Shown piece by piece: positions 17,418-25,684 of a DNA stretch of 35,216 bases. The first letter of the stretch is position 1; each line of letters begins with the position of its first letter. The translations under genes were made by a program, and so were the position numbers. A model generated the notes under the pieces. That model saw only the letters and a list, made by a program, of their open reading frames with translations, was not told where the DNA came from and made no database searches. Source of the stretch: Myxococcaceae bacterium (GTDB lineage: Bacteria > Myxococcota > Myxococcia > Myxococcales > Myxococcaceae); the NCBI GenBank assembly GCA_019694595.1, contig JAIBBQ010000051.1, positions 1 to 35,216 of the forward strand. The letters are read 5' to 3'.

Positions 17418-17924
17418 TCACCTCTGGGGGACGCGCCTCGCCAGACCGCGAGCCTCGAGGAGGCGAACCAACCTGGAAAACTCGGCGGTCCCGAGCTGCG
17501 CGGCGTCGACGAGCAGCCCGACCGGAAGCTCGAGCTCGGACAGAGCCTGGGCGCTGAACTCGAGCGCCACCCGGGACGGGGACGTCACCGACGGGGCGAC
17601 GAAGCCCCAGCCGAGCTCGCGCAGCTGGCCTTTTCCGGTCGCGAGCCACACGGACTGCGCGTCGAAGATGAGCCGGGGAGCGCCGCGGACACGCTCGACG
17701 ACCGAGCCCCAGGCGGCCACCACCGCCACGATCAGGCCGAGGAGCAAGAGGATCACCCAGCCGACGAAGGCGAGGGCATACACTGCGGTCACCAGGAACA
17801 CCGCGAGGAGCACGAGGACGATCCGGCCCAGGGCGGTCCGTGCCCTCAGGCGCCAGTGGCTCCACGTGGCGCCCAAGCTCCCGCAGCGCACGACCACCTC
17901 CACGCGGTCGCCGCCGTCGTTCAC
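17418..17924 (-). CDS. Two-helix membrane protein of unknown function
   Basis: A 168-residue protein starting at a GTG that overlaps the stop of the upstream MopE-repeat gene by 4 bases (GTGA). Residues 1-33 are basic and polar. A strong hydrophobic block (about 34-72) holds two closely spaced membrane helices. The remainder (75-168) is soluble, with strand-like VWLATGKGQLRELGWGF and an amphipathic helical end. The layout, a PH-like soluble domain after a two-helix hairpin, recalls small bacterial membrane-associated PH-domain proteins, but the similarity is weak. It has no signal peptide and no catalytic motif. Coupling suggests co-expression with the surface protein upstream. Confidence 0.75.
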   Translation of the reverse strand: MNDGGDRVEVVVRCGSLGATWSHWRLRARTALGRIVLVLLAVFLVTAVYALAFVGWVILLLLGLIVAVVAAWGSVVERVRGAPRLIFDAQSVWLATGKGQLRELGWGFVAPSVTSPSRVALEFSAQALSELELPVGLLVDAAQLGTAEFSRLVRLLEARGLARRVPQR

Positions 17925-20320
17925 CGCGGGCTGACGGCCGTCGCCCGGCGCCGCCGCAGCAGCGCGAGGCCGAGCAGCATCGCGGGGAAGACCTCGACGC
18001 TGGTGCAGCCGCAGCCGCTCTTCATCGGCGTGCCGCCGCCACCCTCGCCCGAGCCGCCGCCGGTGGTGCCGGTGCCACCACCCGCGCCGCCGCCCTGGCC
18101 GCCGTCGCCCATGCCGCCGTCGGTGCCGCCGTCGAGGGTGAGGCAGGCGTCGTCGACCTTGCCGTTGCAGTCGTCGTCGAGCCCGTTGCAGAGCTCCTGG
18201 CTGGGCTTCACCTCGTCGGTGCACTTGGAGTACGCGGCGCCCGCGCAGGTCCGCTTGCCGGCGTGGCACACGCCCGCGTCGCGGGTAGTCGACGGGCCGG
18301 TGTAGCAGGGGCGCTCGTCGTCGACGCGGCAGTGGCAGCCTTCGTCGATGGTGCCGTCGCAGGTGTCGTCGATGCCGTTGCACGTTTCCTGGGACAGGGC
18401 CGCCTTGGGCATGCAGGTCGACGGCGTGCCGCCGCGGCACGCGGGCCCGAACTGGATGCAGCCGCCGGTGCCGCAGCGCTCCCAGCCGATCTGATCCGCG
18501 CTCATGGTGTCGTTCTGACCGTCGCAGTCGTCGTCGACCAACCCGTCGCACGTCTCCTTCTGCGGCAGGGTGAAGGCGCCGAGCAACATGCCCCAGCCGC
18601 CGTCGGTGCCGCACACCTGGCCCACGGTGGCGCCGCACGGCGGGTTGATGGGGTACAGGCCGCCGTCGACGAGCAGCGGGGCCGGAGGCGCCACGTTGCG
18701 CCGCCGCACGCCCGCGCCGCCGCCGTCGGGGAAAAGGCAGTCGAGCCCGTCGTCGGGAATGCCGTTGCAGTCGTTGTCGATGCCGTCGGGAATCTCGGCG
18801 CGCAGAGTGCCCGGCACGCAGGCGCCCGGCTTGCCGCCCTTGCACTCGTACGCGACGCGGAAGCACTCACCCACGCCGCAGGTGGCGATGCTGTAGCCGT
18901 CGTCGATGACGCCGTCGCAGTCGTTGTCCTTGAGGTCGCAGACCTCGGCCGACGGCTGCACCTGACCGAGGCAGGTCACCCGGCCCGACACGCACTTGAG
19001 CGCGCCCGCGGTGCACACCCCGCGCTCGCCGAAGACCTGGCAGCTCGCGTTGGGGTCGGTGCCCTCGTCGACCTCGCCGTCGCAGTCGTTGTCCAGCCCG
19101 TCGCAGACCTCGGGGAACGGTCCCACCATGTCGCGGCAGGCGCTCCAGAAGCCGTTGCGGCAGACCTGGGTGCCCTGGCGGCACTCGCCCTTGCCCAGGG
19201 TCGCGTTGTCCTGCGTGTAGCAGGAGCGCGAGGCGCCCATCGGGCACTGCTGCGCGCCCGTCTCGCAGTCGGCGGGCAGCTTGTTCGACGGGTCGAAGAC
19301 CAGCGGGCAGGTCGCGCTGCCGAGCGGCAGCTGCAGGCTGCCGGCGTCGCTCGACGGGTAGGTGTGCCGCACGCCGTCGCCGTCCTGGAAGAGGAAGTAG
19401 TACGGGTGGCAGCCTTCGGGCAGCACGTCGGGGTCGGGGAAAGTCGTGAAGTAGGTGCCGTTGTCCGCGGTGCCCGCGCTGCCGAGGTCCATGTCGAAGC
19501 AGTGGCCGCCGACCACCAGCGCGGCACGCTGCGGAGCCTTGCCGGTGCCGTCGAAGTAGTTGGCGGCGAAGGCGACCTGCGAGGTGTTGAGCGGCTTGGG
19601 CGGGTTGTAGATGGCGGACGCCGCCGGAATCCTCGGCACCGTCACCGCGCCGCGGCCGAAGGCCACCGACCAGTAGCTGTCGTTGCAGGAGCCGCCCGAC
19701 GACACGAAGTTGCCGGTGCCCAGCTCGGTGCCCGCGTCGTCGTAGATGAGGTCGCGGTAGCCGGGGTTGTTCAGCATCACGTTGGCCATGTCGCCCGCGC
19801 TCGCGACCTGCTTTGCCACGCCGCTCGCGGACAGGGTGTTGAAGCCGAAGAGCGCGTAGCGCTCGGTGGCGCCCTGCCCCGGGCCGGCGTCGCAGGTCTG
19901 GTTGCAGGCCATGCCGGTGCACTCCGCCGGCGCCACGCAGGTGGGCGTGCCGGTGCCGGCGTCACCCAGCACGCAGCAGTTCTCGTTCTGGTAGCAGCCG
20001 ACCTCGGACTCGTGGCGGCCGGTGAAGCGCGCGCCCAGGTTCGCCTCGCGCGAGTAGACGAGCGGCACCAGGTGCGTCGCGGTGAAGCCGCCGTCGGGCA
20101 GGCCCGGGCCGGTGGCGCGTGCCTGGTTGAGCAGCACGTGGAGCATGCGCTCCTGGTCGCTCGGGAAGCCGCCGATGGTCTCACCCAGCGCGCTCTGGCT
20201 CCGCGCCACCGAGGAGACGGGCGTCGACCGCGCGGGCGCCGCGGCGGGCTCGAGCACCGTGCGTTCGGTGCACGCGGTGAGGAGCAAGAGCACGCCGGCA
20301 CTGCGGAACGAGAAGGGCAT
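17921..20320 (-). CDS. CAP-domain plus MopE-repeat surface protein with MYXO-CTERM tail
   Basis: A 799-residue surface protein. The signal peptide carries a lipobox-like LLTAC. A CAP/SCP-like domain occupies about 50-270 (HVLLNQARATGP, then RHESEVGCYQNENCC). A beta-rich, Cys-containing middle follows. Six copies of the MopE-type putative metal-binding motif come next, such as CDGLDNDCDGEVDEG, CDLKDNDCDGVIDDG, CNGIDDTCDGTIDEG and CNGLDDDCNGKVDDA. A Gly-rich linker leads to a MYXO-CTERM tail (SGCGC, a helix, then RRRR). Asp/Cys repeats of this kind are thought to bind Ca or Cu. The protein should be exported and processed at the C-terminal cysteine motif. GGAGA lies 7 bases before the start. 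The next gene overlaps its stop. Confidence 0.9.
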   Translation of the reverse strand: MPFSFRSAGVLLLLTACTERTVLEPAAAPARSTPVSSVARSQSALGETIGGFPSDQERMLHVLLNQARATGPGLPDGGFTATHLVPLVYSREANLGARFTGRHESEVGCYQNENCCVLGDAGTGTPTCVAPAECTGMACNQTCDAGPGQGATERYALFGFNTLSASGVAKQVASAGDMANVMLNNPGYRDLIYDDAGTELGTGNFVSSGGSCNDSYWSVAFGRGAVTVPRIPAASAIYNPPKPLNTSQVAFAANYFDGTGKAPQRAALVVGGHCFDMDLGSAGTADNGTYFTTFPDPDVLPEGCHPYYFLFQDGDGVRHTYPSSDAGSLQLPLGSATCPLVFDPSNKLPADCETGAQQCPMGASRSCYTQDNATLGKGECRQGTQVCRNGFWSACRDMVGPFPEVCDGLDNDCDGEVDEGTDPNASCQVFGERGVCTAGALKCVSGRVTCLGQVQPSAEVCDLKDNDCDGVIDDGYSIATCGVGECFRVAYECKGGKPGACVPGTLRAEIPDGIDNDCNGIPDDGLDCLFPDGGGAGVRRRNVAPPAPLLVDGGLYPINPPCGATVGQVCGTDGGWGMLLGAFTLPQKETCDGLVDDDCDGQNDTMSADQIGWERCGTGGCIQFGPACRGGTPSTCMPKAALSQETCNGIDDTCDGTIDEGCHCRVDDERPCYTGPSTTRDAGVCHAGKRTCAGAAYSKCTDEVKPSQELCNGLDDDCNGKVDDACLTLDGGTDGGMGDGGQGGGAGGGTGTTGGGSGEGGGGTPMKSGCGCTSVEVFPAMLLGLALLRRRRATAVSPR

Positions 20321-20351
20321 CGTGGTCTCCGAAGAAGCGAAAGGGGGCGGA

Positions 20352-20825
20352 CTACTGCGCGGCCTTGATCTTGGCGATGGCGTCGCGCGCGGCGTCGGCG
20401 AGGGGCGGCAGCGGGTCCTTGGTCATCGTCTCCAGCGCGCTCAGCGCGGGCGCGCTCGCCTTGCCGATGGCGCCCAGCGCGTTGGCGCTGTTCCACCGCA
20501 CGTCGGCGTCGGCGTCGGTGACGCCCTTGGTGAGCGCGGGCACGCACGCCTTGGCCGCGGGCCCGAGCTTGGTGGCCACCGCGGCGACCTGCGAGCGCAC
20601 CATGGGCAGCGGGTCGCCGAGCGCCTTCACCAGCTCCGGCACCACGGCCGGCCCCAGGGCCGCCAGCGAGGCGATGGCGCCGTCCATCGCGTCGAGGTCC
20701 TTCTCCCGGAACACCTGGATGTACTTGGCCGCGTCCTTGGCTGCGCCGCCCTTTCCCTTCACCGGGGCACCGGCGAGCGCGACGGCGGACAGACCGAGGA
20801 GCGTCAGGACGAGAAGGCGGTGCAT
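20352..20825 (-). CDS. Exported HEAT-repeat protein
   Basis: A 157-residue protein with a signal peptide (MHRLLVLTLLGLSAVALA). About three HEAT/PBS-lyase-like helical repeats follow: SLAALGPAVVPELVKALGDP, LGPAAKACVPALTKGVTDAD and LGAIGKASAPALSALETMTKD. Such repeats form a small solenoid that binds other proteins, and there is no enzymatic motif. A good GGAGG lies 7 bases before the ATG. It sits 32 bases after the metalloprotease and 31 bases before the CAP/MopE gene, so the three are probably one transcription unit. A role as a periplasmic binding partner of the flanking secreted proteins is a guess. Confidence 0.88.
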   Translation of the reverse strand: MHRLLVLTLLGLSAVALAGAPVKGKGGAAKDAAKYIQVFREKDLDAMDGAIASLAALGPAVVPELVKALGDPLPMVRSQVAAVATKLGPAAKACVPALTKGVTDADADVRWNSANALGAIGKASAPALSALETMTKDPLPPLADAARDAIAKIKAAQ

Positions 20826-20857
20826 GGGCGGACCTCCGGCAGCGGAAAGTGCGCCCT

Positions 20858-23800
20858 CTACCACGCGCCGGTCGCGCGCGGCCGACGCAGCGCCAGCGCT
20901 GCCAGCGCGAGGAGCACCCAGCCCATCGAGGCCCCTTCGCCCGCGGCGCACCCGCAGCCCTTGCCGCCGCTGGTGCCCCCGCCGCCGCCCGAGGCGCCGA
21001 CGGAGTCGATGGTCACCACCGTGGAGCCGCTCACCCCGCCGCAGGTGGCGGTGACGGTGGCGCTGCCCGCGTGGCTGCCGGCGGTGAAGTTGCCCGTGGC
21101 CGCGTCGACGAAGCCTTCGCCCACCGCGCTCCAGGCGCAGCCGGTGACCGGCACGTCGGCGCCGGCGAGGTCCTTGCCCGCGGCCGACAGCTGCAGCGAC
21201 AGCCCGGTCTGCACGTGCGGGTTGGCGGGCGTCACCACCACCGCGGCGAGGCCGGACTTCACCTCCACGGTGACGAAGCCGGTGGTGGACAGCCCCGCCT
21301 CGTCGAGGACCTCGACCTGCAGGGTGTACGTGCCCACGGCGCGGAAAGTGACGGTGGTGGCCTTGGCGGCGTTGGTGCCGTTGGGCGCGAAGGTGACCGC
21401 GGCGACGGGGTTGAGCGCGCTCCAGGTGTAGGTGAGCTTCGCCTCGCCGTTGTCGTCGTCGGCGGTGACGCTCGCCTGTGCGGTGGCGCCCATGACCGGG
21501 TTGGGCGTGACGGTGGGGCCGGCGGTGACGCGCGGCACCGGGCCCACCACCACCTTGACCGCAGCGGTGCCGGTGAGGCCGTCGACCTCCGCGCTCACCG
21601 AGAAGTCGCCCACCGACATCGCGGTGAACTTGCCCGACGGCGAGATGGTGCCGCCGCCCGACACCATCCACTGCGCCTCGGTGGTGGCGTCGACGCCGGC
21701 GTCGAACTGGTCGCGCACCTCGGCGAGGAACTGCTTGTCGGTGTCGACTTCCACCGTCGCGCTCGCAGGCACCACCAGCACCTGCGAGGTGGTCTGCAGC
21801 ACCAGCACGGTGACGTGGCCGGTGGCCTTGAGGCCGCCCGAGTCCTCGATGTCCACCTGGAAGGAGTACGCGCCCGGGCGCGCGAAGGTGACGGTGATGG
21901 TCTTGGCGGCGTTGGTGCCGTTGCCCGCGGGAATCACCGCCGGCGCGGGCCCGAAGGTCTGGCTCCACCGGTAGACGAGCGCGGCCTCGCCTTCGATGGG
22001 GTCGTCGCCCAGCACGGTGAGCTGCGTCGTGGTGCCGGGCACCGGGCTCGGCGTGGCGTGCGGCGGGAAGGCGATGATGGGCGGAGCGTTGGGGTTGAGG
22101 ACGGTGAAGTCCTCGCCCAGCAGGTCGCCGCCGTCGACGTCCACCGCGCGGCTCGCGGGGCTGAACTGGTAGCCGGCCTTCGACGGAGTCAGCGTCCACG
22201 GGCCGTTGGGCACCCCCACCAGCGCGTAGTTGCCCTGGGAGTCGGTGCCCGAGTCGCGCAGGCCGTCGGTGACGTTGGCGTTCTGCAGCGGCGCGCCGGC
22301 CTCGTCGAGGTGGCCGCGCACCACGTACGCCTCGCCGGCGCTGGCGTTGAAGACGAGGCCCGAGACGGGAGCGCTGGCCACGGTGACGGGGTTCGAGAAC
22401 GCGGGGGTGATGACCTGCGCGGGCGCGGTGGCCGTGAGGTTCCACTTCCCGGGCGGCACCTTGGGCAAGGTGAAGAGCCACTTGCCGCCGGACAGCGCGG
22501 TCTGCACCGGCGCGCGCACGCCGTCGGTCACGGTGTGCGGACCGGCGAGGCCCTGGACCTCGCCGCTCACCGCCACCACCTTCTCGGCGAAGTCGCGGCC
22601 CGAGAGGTTGCCGTTGGTCACCTGCACCGGGTTCGAGAAGCCGACGGTGGCGAAGTCCTGCCCCGGCAGGCCGGTGGCGGACAGCACGTACGCGCCCGCG
22701 GGGATTCCGGTGAGCGTGTACTGCCCTTCCTGGCCCGCGGTGCTCGACGACACGGTGGAGTACTGGTTGGCGCTCACGGTGACGCCGCCCAGCCCCACGC
22801 CCGCGGAGCTCACCTTGCCGGTGATGGTGAAGAGCGCGCGGGTGGCGTTGAAGGTGAGGCCGGTGACGGCGGCGCTCACCGCGACGGGGTTGGTGAACTG
22901 GGGGCTGAAGCTGTAGCCGGGCTTCACCGCGGTGACGGCCACCGAGCCCTGCGGCACGCCGGCGATGGTGAAGTTGCCCTGCGAGTCGGTGAAGGTGAAG
23001 CGACTGCCGGCGTTGACGCGCACGCCTTCGACGCCGCTGCCCTGCTCGAGCACCTTGCCGCCGACGCGGAAGCCGGCCGGGCTGCCCCACTTCACCAGCG
23101 CGGTGGCGGTGGCGGTGCCGCCCTTCATGTCGCTCACCACCACGCGGGCCACCACGTCCTTCGCGGCGGTGAAGGCGCGGCTCTGCGTCGCCTGGTTGGT
23201 CGACTGGCTGCCGTCGCCGAAGTCCCAGAAGTAGGCGAGGGTGTCGCCGTCCTGGTCCATCGCGGTGGCGGTGAAGGTCACCGACGCGCCCACGGCCGGC
23301 GCGGCGGTGCTGGGCACCAAGGTGACGGTGGGCGAATGGTTCGAAGGGAAGAGGCCGCGGTTCACCACCACGTCGAGCGCGGTGGGCGAGCTCGCCACCT
23401 CGCCAGTGGGCGTGATGTGGATGCCGGCGGTGCGGTCGGAGAAGGTGCGGCCGATCTCCAGCGCGGCGTCGTCGGCCCGCTGCGTCCACGGCGTCATGTC
23501 GAGGAGGTCGGACGAGTCGGGCGACGGGTAGCCCCAGCGAATGACGGCGCCGCGGTCGGAGTTGCCGCCCGCCGACGGCCGGTACTCCACCCAGTAGTCG
23601 CGCGCGCCGGAGATGGGCACCCGCAGGCCGTGCAGCGCGCCGGGCGAGCGGACCTCGAGGTCCACCAGGCGGAAGGTGCCGGAGCTCGTCGCGGTGGTGA
23701 CCTCGGAGCCGACGAACCAGTCGAGCGAGCTCTTGTACCAGGCGTTGTGCTGGCCGCTGCCGCTGCCCATGATCTCGTACGGGTCGCCGTACTCCAGGCT

Positions 23801-24781
23801 CGAGCCCGCGCCGATGATGGTGTCGCCGCTCGCCTGCCAGAAGTTGGCGTGGCTGAGGCCGTAGTTGTGGCCGATCTCGTGCGCCATGGTGTCGGCATCG
23901 AAGGCGCCGTTCACCCACGCGCCCTTCTGGCCGACGAAGCCCAGGCCCGACCAGCCCCAGGCGCTCACGTAGGAGAAGGCCACCACGTCGAGCTGGTACT
24001 GCGCGGGGTCGAAGCCCGCCTGCGCGGCGGCGGCGCGCGCGTCCTGCAGCAGGCGCGAGGTGTCGTTGGCCTGCGCGTACGCCGCCTTGCTCTTCGGCAT
24101 GCGCAGCGTGGGCGTCACCGTGCCGGTGATGGAGGTGCGGTCGTAGCTCGAGTCCTTGTAGTACTGGCCGAGCGTCTGCACCGCGAGCGTGGCCTGCGTC
24201 GCGTTCACCGGGTCGCCGGGGGCGTCGGTGAAGTCGACGCGCATGTAGAGCAGCTTCTTGAGACCGGTGGTGTACGCCGAGGCCTGCACGGTGGAATGCG
24301 GCACGCCGGTGTCGAAGAGCGCCGCCCAGCCGTCGAGAGCGAGGCCCGTGGCGTGGACCTTCTGCGTGTGGAGCCGCAGGAGCTCGCCGTACCCGGTGAC
24401 GCGCAGGCGCTGCTCGCCCACGCGCAGCCAGCGCTCCACCGCGGTGCTGCGGTGCCGCGCGTCATAGGCCGCCAGCACCTCGAAGGTGCCCTGCGCGTCG
24501 AGCGGGAGCTCGAGCTCGCCTGCGACCTCCGCCGGCACCTGCTCGCGGCGCAGGAGCCAGGTGAGCGCGGTGCGCGGATCGCTCTGGATGAGCCCGAGCA
24601 GCGCCTTGCGCCGCGCCTTCGCCAGGCCGACGCCTTCGGGGAGCAGCTGCGCGCGCGCCACGCCCATGGGCGCCTCGCGGTAGCGGGTGTTCCAGGCGAG
24701 GAATTGCTCGTGGGCGTTCCCGGCGAAGGCGGGAGCCGACGCGAGGAGCGCCAGGACGAGGATGACGGAGGAAGGACGCAT
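20858..24781 (-). CDS. Secreted zinc metalloprotease with PKD/Ig-like domains and MYXO-CTERM
   Basis: A 1307-residue exported protease with a signal peptide (MRPSSVILVLALLASAPAFA) and a helical propeptide-like region to about 165. The catalytic domain carries HEIGHNYGLSH (301-311), the metzincin-type zinc signature, with E302 as general base. A methionine (YEIMGSG, M338) is placed like a Met-turn. C-terminal modules follow: a PKD domain with WDFGDGS near 525-610, about four carboxypeptidase-regulatory-like beta repeats to about 900, then two copies of an Ig/PKD plus Big2-like unit. The MYXO-CTERM tail is KGCGCAAGEG, a helix, RR. It should degrade proteins outside the cell or at its surface. 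The substrate is unknown. It is likely the first gene of the unit that continues with the HEAT and CAP/MopE genes. Confidence 0.93.
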   Translation of the reverse strand: MRPSSVILVLALLASAPAFAGNAHEQFLAWNTRYREAPMGVARAQLLPEGVGLAKARRKALLGLIQSDPRTALTWLLRREQVPAEVAGELELPLDAQGTFEVLAAYDARHRSTAVERWLRVGEQRLRVTGYGELLRLHTQKVHATGLALDGWAALFDTGVPHSTVQASAYTTGLKKLLYMRVDFTDAPGDPVNATQATLAVQTLGQYYKDSSYDRTSITGTVTPTLRMPKSKAAYAQANDTSRLLQDARAAAAQAGFDPAQYQLDVVAFSYVSAWGWSGLGFVGQKGAWVNGAFDADTMAHEIGHNYGLSHANFWQASGDTIIGAGSSLEYGDPYEIMGSGSGQHNAWYKSSLDWFVGSEVTTATSSGTFRLVDLEVRSPGALHGLRVPISGARDYWVEYRPSAGGNSDRGAVIRWGYPSPDSSDLLDMTPWTQRADDAALEIGRTFSDRTAGIHITPTGEVASSPTALDVVVNRGLFPSNHSPTVTLVPSTAAPAVGASVTFTATAMDQDGDTLAYFWDFGDGSQSTNQATQSRAFTAAKDVVARVVVSDMKGGTATATALVKWGSPAGFRVGGKVLEQGSGVEGVRVNAGSRFTFTDSQGNFTIAGVPQGSVAVTAVKPGYSFSPQFTNPVAVSAAVTGLTFNATRALFTITGKVSSAGVGLGGVTVSANQYSTVSSSTAGQEGQYTLTGIPAGAYVLSATGLPGQDFATVGFSNPVQVTNGNLSGRDFAEKVVAVSGEVQGLAGPHTVTDGVRAPVQTALSGGKWLFTLPKVPPGKWNLTATAPAQVITPAFSNPVTVASAPVSGLVFNASAGEAYVVRGHLDEAGAPLQNANVTDGLRDSGTDSQGNYALVGVPNGPWTLTPSKAGYQFSPASRAVDVDGGDLLGEDFTVLNPNAPPIIAFPPHATPSPVPGTTTQLTVLGDDPIEGEAALVYRWSQTFGPAPAVIPAGNGTNAAKTITVTFARPGAYSFQVDIEDSGGLKATGHVTVLVLQTTSQVLVVPASATVEVDTDKQFLAEVRDQFDAGVDATTEAQWMVSGGGTISPSGKFTAMSVGDFSVSAEVDGLTGTAAVKVVVGPVPRVTAGPTVTPNPVMGATAQASVTADDDNGEAKLTYTWSALNPVAAVTFAPNGTNAAKATTVTFRAVGTYTLQVEVLDEAGLSTTGFVTVEVKSGLAAVVVTPANPHVQTGLSLQLSAAGKDLAGADVPVTGCAWSAVGEGFVDAATGNFTAGSHAGSATVTATCGGVSGSTVVTIDSVGASGGGGGTSGGKGCGCAAGEGASMGWVLLALAALALRRPRATGAW
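21362..21923 (-). repeat. Internal duplication in the metalloprotease gene, 540-bp period
   Basis: The 22 bases at 21362-21383 recur exactly at 21902-21923, and similarity continues on both sides. The shared codons give NGTNAAK-x-x-TVTF in both copies. The offset of 540 bases equals 180 residues, one Ig/PKD plus Big2-like module. It is an in-frame module duplication, not a mobile element. Confidence 0.7.
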
Positions 24782-24823
24782 GGGGGACCTGCGGTGGGTG
24801 AGACCGGCCGTGCTGCGGCGCGC

Positions 24824-24852
24824 ACCCTAGGCGCCCCGGTCGCGCCTGTCGC
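24824..24852 (-). promoter_or_regulatory. Probable promoter of the metalloprotease gene
   Basis: On the - strand, GCGACA (24852-24847) is followed after 17 bases by TAGGGT (24829-24824), the same -10 hexamer seen before the P-loop gene. Transcription would begin near 24817, leaving a leader of about 36 bases. The motif lies in the 91-base gap between two genes. Confidence 0.5.
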
Positions 24853-24872
24853 CACCAGCGCGGCATGGCCTG

Positions 24873-25175
24873 TCACCCGGAGCTGCGGGGCCTCAGGGTG
24901 ACCTCCACCAGGTCCCCGTCGCCTTTCTCGCCACGTACCCGCGCGGGCACCGCGAGCAGCGTGCAGGCGAGCTTGGTGTCACGCCACACGCTGGTCTGCC
25001 ACGTCTGGCCGTCGACGCTCGCCGTGACCGGCGTGCGCCCGAACGCCGCGGCGCCCGGCGGAGCGCAGCGCGGCGGCACCCGCACGAAGGTCCAGCCTCC
25101 CTGCCCCGGGTATCGGAACAGCCGCCCGCGGAAACGCGCCGCCTTCAGCGGAACTTGCCCGAGGCGATGGTCCAC
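24873..25175 (-). CDS. DUF1905-like small protein
   Basis: A 100-residue protein whose body fits the DUF1905 beta-barrel pattern: ARFRGRLFRYPGQGGWTFVR, then VTASVDGQTWQTSVWRDTK, and a final GDLVEVTLRP. DUF1905 domains are small, of unknown function, and often occur alone or fused to YdeI-like domains. No ATG is available. GTG 25175, with GAGG five bases before it, gives a 31-base overlap with the upstream EF-hand-like gene. A shorter start near the domain edge would need a rare codon. The stop is TGA at 24873. Codon periodicity supports the frame, and the exact start is uncertain. Confidence 0.65.
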   Translation of the reverse strand: MDHRLGQVPLKAARFRGRLFRYPGQGGWTFVRVPPRCAPPGAAAFGRTPVTASVDGQTWQTSVWRDTKLACTLLAVPARVRGEKGDGDLVEVTLRPRSSG

Positions 25176-25516
25176 AGCACCTCGGCGCTGTCGCGCACGC
25201 TCTCGAGCGGCTTGGTCGCGGCCCGCAGGCGGTCGAGCGTCTCCGAGCCCGGGTTCGCCACCTTCCGCCGCGCCGCGCCGAGCGCGCCGAGCTCGTTCTC
25301 GTACGGGAGCTTCTGCTTCCAGTCGAGCGCCGGGTTGGCGAGGAACATCGTCTTCAGGTCCGCCGCGTAGGCGTCGAGCTCCTCGAGGCTCACCTTGCCG
25401 TCGCGGTTGCCCACGCCGTTGGCGCCCTGGTCGGCGTGCTGCGCCGCGCGCCGCGCCGTGGACTCGGTGCGAGAAGCGTCGATGCGCCACAGCGGGAGGT
25501 CGCGAATCGTGGACAT
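25145..25516 (-). CDS. Small protein with an EF-hand-like segment
   Basis: A 123-residue protein, mostly helical. Residues near 35-52 read VGNRDGKVSLEELDAYAADL, which matches an EF-hand/dockerin-like calcium loop and exit helix (Asn, Asp, Gly, Val, Glu placed correctly). Loop position 1 is Val instead of Asp, so calcium binding is doubtful. It has no signal peptide. Two ATG codons are in frame, at 25525 and 25516. The AAGGA at 25530-25526 abuts the first but is 9 bases from the second, so 25516 was chosen. It is followed by the overlapping DUF1905-like gene, suggesting a two-gene unit. Function unknown. Confidence 0.75.
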   Translation of the reverse strand: MSTIRDLPLWRIDASRTESTARRAAQHADQGANGVGNRDGKVSLEELDAYAADLKTMFLANPALDWKQKLPYENELGALGAARRKVANPGSETLDRLRAATKPLESVRDSAEVLWTIASGKFR

Positions 25517-25525
25517 GGTCGTCAT

Positions 25526-25530
25526 TCCTT
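25526..25530 (-). promoter_or_regulatory. Shine-Dalgarno sequence deciding the EF-hand-like gene start
   Basis: AAGGA on the - strand directly touches the ATG at 25525, too close to use, but is 9 bases from the in-frame ATG at 25516. It therefore favours the later start, giving a protein beginning MSTIRD. Confidence 0.55.
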
Positions 25531-25684
25531 CGTGGAGGGTCTGACGGGGTTGTCGAGGCCGGTGTGGGGAAGGTTGCGACCTGCACCCACCAGCCGCCGA
25601 CGCCCTGAACCTTCTGATTTCATTCGAGAAGCGCAGTGGGCGCGCGACCGCGCCGGGCCAAGCGCGCTTTCAAAGCCGCCCACT

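Noticed and set aside
17840-20368. An 842-codon + strand frame opposite the CAP/MopE gene
   Set aside because: It is antisense to regular Asp/Cys repeats. Its apparent Val/Ala periodicity is a by-product of the GAC/TGC codons on the real strand.
20849-24901. A 1350-codon + strand frame opposite the metalloprotease
   Set aside because: It has no domain, and its composition is typical of antisense translation. The opposite frame has a signal peptide, HEXXH and a MYXO-CTERM tail.
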